64,000 bases of DNA from Armatimonadota bacterium (GTDB lineage: Bacteria; Armatimonadota; Hebobacteria; CAIYQO01), in assembly GCA_029553475.1 (NCBI GenBank), contig JAKPKV010000030.1:98585-162584 (forward strand). The letters run 5' to 3'. The notes below the pieces were generated by a model. That model saw nothing but the letters and a program-made list of their open reading frames with translations. It ran no database searches and was not told the origin of the DNA. Every line of letters begins with the position of its first letter. Position 1 is the stretch's first letter. This document shows positions 33,529 to 43,500 of this stretch, piece by piece. The position numbers and the translations under genes are program-made.

Positions 33529-34509
33529 ATGATTCGCGCCGCGCTGCGCCGGTGGCGGCGCACGCTCACCGGCTTCCCCGGATTGGGCGGCATCGGCTGG
33601 CTGTCGTCGGTGATGCTCCGCCGCGGGCCGGAAATATATGAAGACCTGGCGCCGGAGGAGATCGCCGGGCCGGAGACGCGCTACCTGCGGGTGAATGGCG
33701 AGGCGGTGTCGTATCGGGAGACGGGCGCGGGCGACCCGCCGGTCGTCCTCATTCACGGCTTCGGCGGGCGCATCGAGACGTGGCGCGACGTGCAGCCCGT
33801 CCTCGCCGAACGCCACCGCACCGTCGCCTTCGACCTGTGGGGTTTTGGCGCCGCGGGCCGCCCCCGCGCGCTCACCCCGCGCGACTGGGTGGCGGAGACC
33901 TTCGGCGTGATGGACGCCCTGGGCATCGCGTCGGCGTATTTCGTGACGCATTCGCTGGGGGGACGCGTGGCGCTGATGTGCGCGCGGCAGGCGCCGGAGC
34001 GCGTGCGCGGCCTCGTGCTCTGCGACGTGGATTGGGGACAGGCGCCGCATGGCTATCTGCTGGCGCGCGGCATCTGCCACACCCCCCTCTTCGACGCCAC
34101 CATGCTCCGCCTGCGCGGCGAACGCCGCCACCTGCACCGGCTGATGACGATGGTGCTGGGCCGCCAGGCGATGCTCACCCCCGAGCTCATCGAGCTCTAC
34201 CACGGCCCGCTGCGCGTGCGCGGCACCGCGCACACCCTGGGCTGCGTGGGCCGCTCCGACCACCTGCGCGGCATCCGCGCCCTCACCCGCGGCATCGCCT
34301 GCCCGTCGCTGGTGATCTGGGGACAGGACGATCCCGTCATCCCCGCCGGCTACGGCGACCTCCTCGCGCGAAAACTCGGCGCCGACGGCCCGCACCTCGT
34401 GCCCGCCTGCGGCCATTTCCCGCAGGAGGAGTACCCGGAGGTGGTGAACCCGCTCATCGAATCCTGGCTGGCCCGGCAGGCGCCGCGGCCCGACGCCGTT
34501 ACGCGGTGA
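33529..34509 (+). CDS. Alpha/beta hydrolase
   Basis: 326 residues, no signal peptide. The oxyanion segment is HGFGG at 76-80; the nucleophile is S142 in THSLGG (Thr in place of the usual Gly before His), the acid D268 in GQDDPV, and the base H296 in CGHFPQ. AGGAGG precedes the ATG. Its last 11 bases overlap the end of the convergent GH4 gene. Substrate unknown: esterase, haloalkane or epoxide-type activity are all possible in this fold. Confidence 0.9.
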   Translation: MIRAALRRWRRTLTGFPGLGGIGWLSSVMLRRGPEIYEDLAPEEIAGPETRYLRVNGEAVSYRETGAGDPPVVLIHGFGGRIETWRDVQPVLAERHRTVAFDLWGFGAAGRPRALTPRDWVAETFGVMDALGIASAYFVTHSLGGRVALMCARQAPERVRGLVLCDVDWGQAPHGYLLARGICHTPLFDATMLRLRGERRHLHRLMTMVLGRQAMLTPELIELYHGPLRVRGTAHTLGCVGRSDHLRGIRALTRGIACPSLVIWGQDDPVIPAGYGDLLARKLGADGPHLVPACGHFPQEEYPEVVNPLIESWLARQAPRPDAVTR

Positions 34510-35773
34510 AATCCAGCCCGTGCGCCGCCAGCATCTCCTCCAGCAGCGGCTCGATGATGTCCAGGTCGCCGACCAGCGGGTGATTGAGCAGCGCCTGCCG
34601 CGCCAGCCGCGCGCTGCGGTGCACGGCCGCCTCCACGGTGAGGGTCTCATAGGCTTTCACCGCCTGCACCAGCCCCCGGAAGGCCAGCGGAATCGGGCCG
34701 ACGGGCAGCGGCGTCGCGCCGGTGCGGTCCACGCGGCAGACCACCTCCGCCACCGCGTCATCCTCGATGCCGTCCACGCTGCCGGCGCTCGGCACGTTGG
34801 CCGCCAGCTCGGCGCCGGTATCGTGCAGGATGGCGCGCAGCACGGCGAAGGTGATGTCGGCGTAGCCGCCCCCGCCCCGCGCGGCCAGCGCGGCGGGCTT
34901 GCCGACTGTGTCCGGCTTCGCGGCCTCGGCGAGAATCTCCGCCTCGACAGTCTCGACGGTTTGCGCGCGCGTCCGCGGCGCCGCCAACGCCTTCTCGACA
35001 CTGAGTTTGCGGTAGACGTAGTAGTTCAGATAGCCGATGGGCACCGCCCCGACCAATCGGGCGATGCGCGCCTGCAACTGTTGCCCTTCGTCGAGTTCGC
35101 GCTCAAAGAAGCGCGCGATGGCGTCGGCGGTGACCTCCCGCCCGCCGGAGCGGAAGCGATGCACGAAGCCCAGGTGGTTCAAGCCCACGCAGTAAGTGCG
35201 CAAATCGGGATACGTCTCCGCCAGCGCCGCCGCCAGCTCCGCCTGCAGGGAGGGGATGCCGGCGCAGAGGCCGATGATGCGGGCGCCGGAGTACTTTCGC
35301 ACCGCCTCGGTGATCACCCCGCTGGGATTGGTGTAGTTGAGGATGAACGCGTGGGGGCAGCGCTGCTCGACGGCGCGGGCGATCTCCAGCATGGCGGGGA
35401 TGGTGCGCAGCGCCTTGCACAGGCCGCCCGGCCCGGTGGTCTCCTGGCCGATGATGCCGTATTTGAGCGGGATGGTCTCATCCAGATGGCGCGCCGCCAT
35501 GCCGCCGACGCGGATTTGCGTCACGATGAAATCCGTCTGCGCGGAGAGCGCATCGGGCGCCGTCTCGCGCAGGACGCGCACGGGCACTCCCGCCGCCGCC
35601 GCCATACGCTCGGTCAGGCCGGCCATAATGTCCAGGCGACGGGCGTCGCGGTCAATGAGTTGAATGGCGGCCACCGGCAGAGCGTGCGGCGACCGTTCGA
35701 TCACGCCCTGTATCAGCTCCGGCGTGTAGGAACTGCCGGCGCCGATGATGGCGAGGGTGATACCGTCTCGCAT
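34499..35773 (-). CDS. Glycoside hydrolase family 4 (NAD-dependent phospho-glycosidase or alpha-glucosidase type)
   Basis: 424 residues, cytoplasmic. GH4 enzymes cleave glycosides by an NAD- and Mn-dependent oxidation-elimination route. The nucleotide motif is IIGAGSSYTPEL at 9-20; ILNYTNPSGV at 144-153 binds substrate; metal ligands C170 (IIGLC) and H200 (CVGLNHLG) are present. The ATG at 35773 has AAGGAG seven bases upstream, and the coding start overlaps the end of the BadF-type kinase gene by 61 bp, so translation is probably coupled. The pairing suggests that the sugar is phosphorylated before or after this step. Confidence 0.92.
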   Translation of the reverse strand: MRDGITLAIIGAGSSYTPELIQGVIERSPHALPVAAIQLIDRDARRLDIMAGLTERMAAAAGVPVRVLRETAPDALSAQTDFIVTQIRVGGMAARHLDETIPLKYGIIGQETTGPGGLCKALRTIPAMLEIARAVEQRCPHAFILNYTNPSGVITEAVRKYSGARIIGLCAGIPSLQAELAAALAETYPDLRTYCVGLNHLGFVHRFRSGGREVTADAIARFFERELDEGQQLQARIARLVGAVPIGYLNYYVYRKLSVEKALAAPRTRAQTVETVEAEILAEAAKPDTVGKPAALAARGGGGYADITFAVLRAILHDTGAELAANVPSAGSVDGIEDDAVAEVVCRVDRTGATPLPVGPIPLAFRGLVQAVKAYETLTVEAAVHRSARLARQALLNHPLVGDLDIIEPLLEEMLAAHGLDFTA

Positions 35774-36729
35774 GGATGCTCCTTCTCGTCTCGCCGTAGG
35801 GATTGGAAGAGCGAGACAGGCTCGACGCCCGCGGCGCAGGCCGCCATGATCGCCGCGCCGTGCTCGGGCGGGAGGTCGGGCGATTTGACCGTCACTCGTG
35901 GGAAGCGCGCCCGCACGCGCCCCGCCAGCAGCGCCCAGCAGCGCGGCGGCGCCTGCTGGATGACGCCGCCCCCGAACGCGATCTCGGCGGCGTCGCTGCC
36001 GGTACGGGCGATGAGCGCCGCCGCGACGAGGGCGTACTCGTCCAGCGCGCGCTCCACCAGCCACCCGGCGGCCGGATCGTCAGCCTGCCATGCGGCGAAG
36101 ATCAACGGCGCCGTGCTGTTCAGCCGCGCCCAGGGGATGCGCTGGCGGAAGAGCGCTTCCGCGTAGTCGTCCGCGGTGACGCCGTAGTGCGCCAGCGCCG
36201 CGTCGAGCAGCGGCGTCGGTTCCGCGCGGCCATCGAGCATGCGCGCCACCAGCACGCGCAGGCCGCCGCGGAGATCGAAGGTCTCCCCCACCCCCAGGTG
36301 GTCGAAGAGCGCCTCGGCGCCGTGCCGCGCGCGATAGCCGCCGGTGAAGGCGGAGCCGTGCTGCAGGATCGCCGCCGCCGGCGCCGGCGATGCCCCCCAC
36401 AGCGCGGCGATGCCGTCGTTCACCAGTACCAGCCGCTCCGGCGCGACCCCCAACCCCGCCGCCAGCGCCGCGTGCTGCCCGGGGATTTCATCGGCGAAGT
36501 CCACGCCGTTCAAGCCCAGCCCGCAGCCGGCCACCGCGGCGAGCGGCACCCCGGCCTTCGCGCAGAGCAATTGCGCGATCCCCGCGAGCGTCGCCAACGC
36601 CTCCGCGTGCGGCAGGCCGATGATGGACGACCCGCCCGCCGACGCGCGCGCCAGCACGCGGCCGGACGCCGCGATGAGCGCGCCGCGCGTCTTGCTCGCC
36701 CCGCCGTCAATGCCGAGGAAGTGCGCCAT
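35713..36729 (-). CDS. BadF/BadG/BcrA/BcrD-type ATPase, N-acetylglucosamine kinase-like
   Basis: 338 residues of the ASKHA fold. Phosphate-1 motif FLGIDGGASKTRGALI at 4-19, adenosine motif AEIAFGGGVIQQAP near 250, and DGIAALWGA (about 104) as connect region. Such proteins phosphorylate GlcNAc or related sugars. It begins inside a TAATG overlap with the stop of the large GH66-like gene and ends 61 bp within the GH4 gene, so the three genes form one operon. It likely phosphorylates a sugar released by the partner enzymes; the sugar is not known. Confidence 0.87.
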   Translation of the reverse strand: MAHFLGIDGGASKTRGALIAASGRVLARASAGGSSIIGLPHAEALATLAGIAQLLCAKAGVPLAAVAGCGLGLNGVDFADEIPGQHAALAAGLGVAPERLVLVNDGIAALWGASPAPAAAILQHGSAFTGGYRARHGAEALFDHLGVGETFDLRGGLRVLVARMLDGRAEPTPLLDAALAHYGVTADDYAEALFRQRIPWARLNSTAPLIFAAWQADDPAAGWLVERALDEYALVAAALIARTGSDAAEIAFGGGVIQQAPPRCWALLAGRVRARFPRVTVKSPDLPPEHGAAIMAACAAGVEPVSLFQSLRRDEKEHPCETVSPSPSSAPAVPTRRS

Positions 36730-39700
36730 TATGGCCTCGCCCGCATGTTCACGTACCCACGGATGGCTTCCAGCTTCGCGTCCGCCAGCCCCGTGAAGCC
36801 GGCGAAGGTCGCATCATCCACCTTCGCGAGGAAGTCCTGCGCCACCGGCACCGATTTCAGGCAATCCGCTTCCGCGATCGCCCGCGCCGCCGCCCGCTGG
36901 CCGACCGCATCCATCCCCACCACCTCCGGCAGGAAGATTTGCGGCAGCAGGTCCACCGCGTAATCGAGCTGCCAGCTCGCGCGCGTGATCATGCCCGGCG
37001 AGCTCGTGCCGCTGCCGGGATTGCGCCAGTCAATGCCCTCCAGCATCCAGCGCTGGCGCCAGGCGTAGTAGGGCAGCTCCATCGCGCCCCGGCAAAAATC
37101 GTAGCGCGTCTGCTCGTCGCGCTTGCCGCAGCGCAGCAGGGCATAGGTGACGAAGGGCCGAATGAGGCGCGTGGCATACATGCCCCGGCGGATATGCGGC
37201 GGGGCATTCACCCAGATGCGCTCCTGGCGTATCAGCTCGTTCTGGATTTTTTCCAGGTAGGGCAGCGCCGCGCGGTCGCCGCAGAGGCCGATGCACCACA
37301 GCCGGGTCTGCGCGTCGAGGCCTTCCCAGTCGCGGAATTGCTGGGCGCTGGCTTCCGGCACGGCGATGGCGGTGATGATGGCGGCCAGCAGCACCTCGCC
37401 GCGCACCCCCTCCTTGCCGAGGAGGATATCCGGCGTCGTTTCCGGGATGTCCTTCTCGTCGAGCTCCGGATCGTACATATAGCGCCGGCCGATGGCTTCC
37501 CACGCCGCGGTCGGGCGGATGAACGGCACCAGCTGCAGGGTGAGCAGGCGGATATCGTCGCCGCGCAGCGCGTCGGGATGCTCCAGCATCAGTTGCGCGA
37601 CGTACCGCGCCTCGCTTTCCTGCTGCGCGGTGAGCAGCACGCGCAGCGACTGGGCGACCTCCTCCTGCGGCGGGAAGCGCCTGCGCGCCATCGCGGCGTC
37701 CAGCTCGGCGTGGATGGCCGCCATCTCCGCGCCCGGCTGCGCCGTCTGGTACGCGGGCTCCGCCAGCCAGTTCAACACGTCGCCCACGAGCACCGGCCAG
37801 GCGTCGGACTGCCAATAGGGATTCGCCGGCGTGCCGGAGTGCGAGCCGGCGATGACCGCCACGCGCCCGGCGCCGCACCTCCCCGTCACCAGGAAGGGCT
37901 GCGCGCCTGCGCGCACCAATACCTCGGCGCCCGCTTTCGGCTGCAGGTGGCTCGTCCACTCGATGGATGGGCCGGCGCCGAAATCGGGCATCGCCTTCTT
38001 CAACAGCGCCTGGTACTGCGGGGTGGCGGTGAGGCGCTGGTTCGCGCCCTGCAGCCGCAGCAGATAGGTGGCCTGCTTCACCCGGACGGGCAGCGCCTCC
38101 TCCAGGAAGGAGCCTTCCCAGCATCCCTTGGACAGCCCGTGCCAGTCGCCGAGGACGAGCAGGCTCCCCCCGCCCTTCACGAATCGCAGCACGTCGAGCC
38201 GCTGCTCATACGTCAATCCGGCGGCGGGGATATTATCCAGCACCAGCACGTCCAGCGTGGCCAACTCCGCCTTTGTCGGGAAGCGCGGCAGGCAGGCGGC
38301 GTTTTTCGTGGAGAGCGTGGCCGCGCACGCCGCGCGCCCGTTATCCAGGCTGGAGGTGCTCACCCGGTTCTGCTTCACGCGCATCAGCGCTTCCCAGGGG
38401 CGGTTCTGGCGATACATGATGCCGCACGCGTAGTGGATATCCGCGCGGCCGTTGCGCCAGAGCCGCAGCGGCGTGTCGTCGCCGGCGAGGAGCTTGCGGT
38501 CAATGCCCTCCTGGTGATCGGCGAAACTCAGCGGCGTCACCAGCATCCCCATTTTCGGCGCGGCGTTGTCCGGATTCCCTTTCGCCAGCACGGCCCGCAG
38601 CACGTCCGGCGTGACGATCTGTTTCCCGTCTTTCAACGGCACGGCGCAGAGCTCGGCCAGCGACGCCGCCGGCGCCGTCACCTTCAGCTCCACCACCGCC
38701 ATCGTCCAGTATGTCAGGTGTGGCACGGTGAAGGCGTTGCCGGCCAGCTTCGCCGCCTGGGGCTGGAAGGTCTCCATGTCATCCGTCACGTAGACGCGGT
38801 CAGCGGCATAGCCGGCGGGGAGCGCCAGGGTGAAGGTGATGTCCTGCTTGGGCGCATTCACCCCCGTCGGCTCTTCCTTCTCGCCGCCGTTGAAGTTCAG
38901 CTCTTTCGCGACATTGACCAACTGGAAGATCAACTGGCGGCGGGTATCGGACACCTGGCGCTCATAAATGAAGGCGTCCCAGACGAAGCCGGGATCGCCG
39001 GCAACGCTGACGACTTTCCCCGGGTCCTGCAGCCGGCGCAGCGCGGGATCGAGCACGAAGGCGGAGAAGCGCGTGGCGAATTTGTTATAGGCGCGGGTGC
39101 TGCCGCCCATGGGCCGCGCGCCGCCGGCCAGCACCAGCGCGGCGTTCCAGGGATTGTGCAGGTCATTGATGCAGAGGAAATAGCCGCCGTGCCGGCGCAC
39201 CGCGTCGCCCACCGCCTGCAGATGCCCGATATTGCGCATCACGTTCCCGCGGTAGTTGCGGAACACCTCGGACATCATCAGCCCGCCGCCCATGGCGGCC
39301 GCCGCCATCTCCACATCCGTCGAGGCGCCTTCCGGCGTATCGTGCTGCGGCCCGTAATAGTTATAGCCGATGCCGAAGCCGGGAAGCTGCCGGTGGATGC
39401 GGTCGGCGGCGTATTTCACCACCCGCGCCGCCATCTCCGGATCGTTCCAGTAACTGAAATGGCCGTCATAGCGCACGCCGTCCCAGTTGAACTGTTTTGC
39501 CGAGCGCACGATCTCGTCCGTGCCGAAGTCCATCGCCTCTTTATTGCCGATCTGCGTCCAGCAGGAAATCCAGCGCTGCCAGAAATCCTCGTCAAAGCCG
39601 TGGCGGCGGAAGCGCCCCTCGGCCATGCGGTCCATCACGTCCACGCTGATGTCTTCGTGGGCGAAGCCGGCGGGGGCGAAGACGTGCATCTGCTCCGGGT

Positions 39701-40403
39701 GTTTGAAGGCGTATTCCACGCCGGGCACCCCGGCGGCGCAGGCTTTGCCGTAGGTGATGCAGGCGATGCCGTACTGGTGATACACCTCGTGCAGCGTCGT
39801 CAGCGCCAGCCGGGATTTCGTATACTGCGTCTGCCCGGAGTGGAAGGGTTCATCGTCGTCAATGTGCATCAGCGAGAAGTCGCAGGGCGCCCAGGCGAAG
39901 GCTTCGTACGCATTGCAGTAGTTCGCGATATTACTCTGCGCCAGAGTCTCCGCTTCGCGCAGCGCCGTCTCGCGGTCCCAGCTTTCGCTGCCGAACATCG
40001 GGGTGCCACGCCCCCAGATGGACGCCATGAAGGGATTGGTCACCACGCTGAAGGTATGCGCGGCCACCACGGTCTGCTGCCCGGCGGTATAGCGCGCTTC
40101 CACGCCGCGTCCCCACAGCGCCGTGCCGACCTCCAGCGGGACGGTTTTTTCCACGCGCGCCGTAGCGGGGATGGGCACCGCCTCTTTCAGCAGCACCGTC
40201 GCGCGGTCCAGCTCCTCGTATAGCGTGACGACCAGCGTCCCGTTCACCGGCGCGTCGTCGTTATTCTCCAGGCGCAGACTGATCGTGCCCTTCGCCCCCG
40301 GCGCATAGGTGATGCGATCCGTGGTCAGGTAATTGATGAGGATATCCGCGCGCGCGCCCAGCCCGCACGCCAGTATCGCCAGCATCACGACGGCTTTCCG
40401 CAT
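36729..40403 (-). CDS. Large secreted GH66-like glycosidase with C-terminal domains
   Basis: 1224 residues. Signal peptide at 1-19 (KAVVMLAILACGLGARA). An immunoglobulin-like strand region (about 25-110) precedes a TIM-barrel-like domain (about 130-480) with HIDDDEPFHSG, NWDGVRYDGHFSYWND and GYNYYGPQHDTPEGASTDVEM; organisation is like GH66 dextranase/glucanotransferases but the match is weak. Near 720 DVLVLDNIPAAGLTYEQRLDVLRFVKGGGSLL resembles a glutamine-amidotransferase-like (GATase1) fold without the catalytic Cys. The last 300 residues are helical. GGGGGA lies before the ATG. First gene of the GH66-like/kinase/GH4 operon. Confidence 0.7.
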   Translation of the reverse strand: MRKAVVMLAILACGLGARADILINYLTTDRITYAPGAKGTISLRLENNDDAPVNGTLVVTLYEELDRATVLLKEAVPIPATARVEKTVPLEVGTALWGRGVEARYTAGQQTVVAAHTFSVVTNPFMASIWGRGTPMFGSESWDRETALREAETLAQSNIANYCNAYEAFAWAPCDFSLMHIDDDEPFHSGQTQYTKSRLALTTLHEVYHQYGIACITYGKACAAGVPGVEYAFKHPEQMHVFAPAGFAHEDISVDVMDRMAEGRFRRHGFDEDFWQRWISCWTQIGNKEAMDFGTDEIVRSAKQFNWDGVRYDGHFSYWNDPEMAARVVKYAADRIHRQLPGFGIGYNYYGPQHDTPEGASTDVEMAAAAMGGGLMMSEVFRNYRGNVMRNIGHLQAVGDAVRRHGGYFLCINDLHNPWNAALVLAGGARPMGGSTRAYNKFATRFSAFVLDPALRRLQDPGKVVSVAGDPGFVWDAFIYERQVSDTRRQLIFQLVNVAKELNFNGGEKEEPTGVNAPKQDITFTLALPAGYAADRVYVTDDMETFQPQAAKLAGNAFTVPHLTYWTMAVVELKVTAPAASLAELCAVPLKDGKQIVTPDVLRAVLAKGNPDNAAPKMGMLVTPLSFADHQEGIDRKLLAGDDTPLRLWRNGRADIHYACGIMYRQNRPWEALMRVKQNRVSTSSLDNGRAACAATLSTKNAACLPRFPTKAELATLDVLVLDNIPAAGLTYEQRLDVLRFVKGGGSLLVLGDWHGLSKGCWEGSFLEEALPVRVKQATYLLRLQGANQRLTATPQYQALLKKAMPDFGAGPSIEWTSHLQPKAGAEVLVRAGAQPFLVTGRCGAGRVAVIAGSHSGTPANPYWQSDAWPVLVGDVLNWLAEPAYQTAQPGAEMAAIHAELDAAMARRRFPPQEEVAQSLRVLLTAQQESEARYVAQLMLEHPDALRGDDIRLLTLQLVPFIRPTAAWEAIGRRYMYDPELDEKDIPETTPDILLGKEGVRGEVLLAAIITAIAVPEASAQQFRDWEGLDAQTRLWCIGLCGDRAALPYLEKIQNELIRQERIWVNAPPHIRRGMYATRLIRPFVTYALLRCGKRDEQTRYDFCRGAMELPYYAWRQRWMLEGIDWRNPGSGTSSPGMITRASWQLDYAVDLLPQIFLPEVVGMDAVGQRAAARAIAEADCLKSVPVAQDFLAKVDDATFAGFTGLADAKLEAIRGYVNMRARP

Positions 40404-40560
40404 GGCAGATTCCCCCTACGCTTTCTCCACTGTTTGGACACTTTCGAGCATAATTCGGCGTCCATTCCCAAGAGCCTTTCGCCCCGCAGCGCAAGAGGGA
40501 TTTCGTTTTCACGCGTCTAATACAGCGACACCTCGATTTCCCGACGATAAGGAGCTCCGT

Positions 40561-43500
40561 GTGCGAACGATGATCGTGTGTTTGCTTTCTCTGGCCGCCC
40601 TGGCGCTCGCCATCCACGCCGTCGCCGTTGACGATACGCAGGCGCGGCGCGAACTCCCTGATGACGGCACCATCACGCTCACCGATTACGGCTATCGCGA
40701 CTGGGGGCCGGAGGCCGTGCACTACGCCCTCAAGCGCGCGGTGCCCCCCGGCGGGAATTACGCGCTGCTGGATGGCGACGGCAAGGCGGTCCCGTTCCAG
40801 CTCGACGGCAACACGCTGACCTTCATCGGCGCGGTGAAGCGCGGCGGCACCGCGACCTATCGCTTCCAGATGTCTGACCGCGATCGCTCAGGCGACAACA
40901 GCACGCTGGCGGTGGCGCGGCGCGACGAGATGATCGAGGTGAAAAACGAGTTCCTGGCGCTCCGCCTGCCCGCGCCGGCCACGCGGGAGTTCGCCGAACC
41001 CATTGACGCCGCCCGCGCCACCCCGCCGCTGGCCCAGTGGGCGGGCGCCGACGGCGCCTGGATGGGCGGCGCGCGCCTGGTCACCGCGCGCAAGGTGCGC
41101 GCGCAATCCTTCGCGATCATCCGCAACGGCCCGGCGGCCTTTGAATATGAAGCCCGGTATCGCTTCGCCCCGCGCGGCGAATACGTCCTGCGCGTCCAGC
41201 TCGCGCCGGGTCGCCCACTGGCGACGGTGACCGAGGAATTCGACTTCGGCGAGATCACCAGCGGCGAGGACGTGCTGGTGCTGGAGCTGCACAAGGGCTG
41301 GCAGCCGCGCGGCATCGGCGTGATAAAAGGCGCGAACGAGCAGCAGCACAACACCCTCGACAGCGCGCCGTACCAGGCCTACGTTGACGCGAAACGCAAG
41401 GCCACCCAGCAGGCGGCGCCGGTGGGCGGGGTCGGCGCCGCGCCGGCGCCATTCATGCCGGGCGCCAACCTCGTGCTGCTGGAACAGCACGTGCCGGGCG
41501 GACGCTGGGGCGCTATGCGCGGCGGCCAGCAGGTGTGGGACGGCGAGACGCCCGGCGCGGGGCGCAGCATCGGCATCGTGCCGCTGCACGTCGGCGCCTG
41601 GCGACACGCGATGGCGCTGGACACCTGGTATCAGGAGGGCGTCGGCGTGCTGGTCGCGCTGCCCATCAGCGTGCGGCTCAACCGCTGGTCGCTGGAAGTG
41701 ACGGACGACCTGTCACCCTTCAGCACGCACGAGCACGACGAGGGCCTGGCGTTCACCTACGGTCGCCGCGAATGGGGCCTGTATGCCGGACCCGAGATGA
41801 ACATGGCGCAGGCGCGCTATGGGCACATCGGCCTCGACCGCTACAAGGACTGGATCGTGGACTGGCCGGAAGACCCGCAAAAGGCGAGCTATCCCGGCGG
41901 CTTCTTCTCGCGGGCGCACATCGAGCGCCTGCGCAAAACGCTCGACCAGCATCCGGACGGCGCGTTTCTGAAAAACTGGTATCTCTTCAGCGGCAGCGCG
42001 GACGACGCGGTGAAACACGCCCAGCGCGTCATCGGCGGGCTGAAAGCGCCGTACCAGGAGAACGATTTCTTCCTCGGCGGGCTGTCGAATTACCGCAAGT
42101 CGCAATTCCTCATCTTCGCCAACTACGCGGAAGACGCCCTCGCCTGCCCGGACCTGCCGAAGGACATCCGCGCCGAGCTGCGGCGGCGGATTGCGCTCTA
42201 CGCCTACGTGATGTCCGACCCCGACGTGAATCCGCGCGGCGCCGGCTGCCACCTGGGCAACAACAACATGACCATCAACCGCACGCTGGCGCTCACCTAC
42301 TTCGGCGGCCTGCTGCCCGACCACCCGCGCTACGCCTACTGGATGGACCGCGCGAAAGCCGCGGCGCAGTTCAAGCTGGCCTCGCAGACGACGCCGGACG
42401 GCGCGTTCATCGAGTGCCCCTCCTATCAACTGTACAGCCCGTACCGCACCTTGAATATCTCGCTCAATATCCTGCGGAATCGCGGCATCGCCCCGCTGGC
42501 GGAATCCGGCTATCCGGCGAATACGCTCCGCTACCTCTCGAATCTGACCATGCCGGACCCGCGCTGGAAGGGGGCGCGCATCATCCCCGGCATGGGGAAT
42601 TCCAGCAACCAGCTGGAGAATTTCTGGGGCTTCAGCATGGCCACGGTGGCCGATCACTCGCCGGAGTTCGCCGGCTGGCTGCGCTTCATGAATCGGCTGG
42701 CGGTGGGCGACCGCCCCTTCGAGAAAGGGCCAAACGCCCACGATGGCGCCACGCCCCACGCGCTGTATTACCTGCCGGATATCCCGGAGAAACCGGCGGC
42801 GCTGACCACCGCCTTTTTCCCCGGCTACGGCGTGATGTTCCGCGCGCATTTCAACACCCCCGGCGAAACGGCGATGCTGCTGCGCGCGGGCATCAACTGG
42901 TCGCACTGGGATACTGACGCGCTCAACGCCATCCTCTATGGCAAGGCCGCGCCGCTCTCGCCGGGCACCGGGTATCAATATTACGGCGGCCCGATGATGG
43001 ACGACAACGCGATCTATCATAACCGGGTGAAAGTCGGCCAATATGACGCGCAGGAAGTCTTCGGCCGGGTTGACGGCACGGTGGCGGATCACGGCTTCGG
43101 CCCCAGCGCCGATTACGCCGTCGCCAGCCGCTACTACCCGCGGCAGATCTTCGCCGACGGCAACGGCGACGTGCGCTGGAACCGCCACATCCTCTTCCTG
43201 AAGAGCGACGCGCCGGATGGGCCGAGCTACTTCGTGATGCGCGACACCTTCCCCGGCACGCCGCGGCCGAACTGGTGGACGTGGATGAATCTGGAAGGCG
43301 CGGAGCGCATCAGCGTGGACGGCGCGGCCTTCCCGGCGCAGCCGGTGAACAAGACCGCCGCCCCCGACGCCATGCCGACGAAGCGCGGCCAGGCGGTGGA
43401 GATGGGGACGGATTACGGCGCGTCCACCTGGTTCTGGTTCGCCGATCCCCGCGACGTGCGCATCCGCCTGGTCGCCGATTATAACCGGCAGGACGGCCTC

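Noticed and set aside
34499..34509. Convergent overlap of hydrolase and GH4 genes as a frameshift or misannotation
   Set aside because: Both stops are supported by full-length family matches; an 11-bp overlap of convergent genes is ordinary.
36939..40223. 1094-codon open frame on the plus strand
   Set aside because: Antisense to the GH66-like gene; composition is low-information with no motif.
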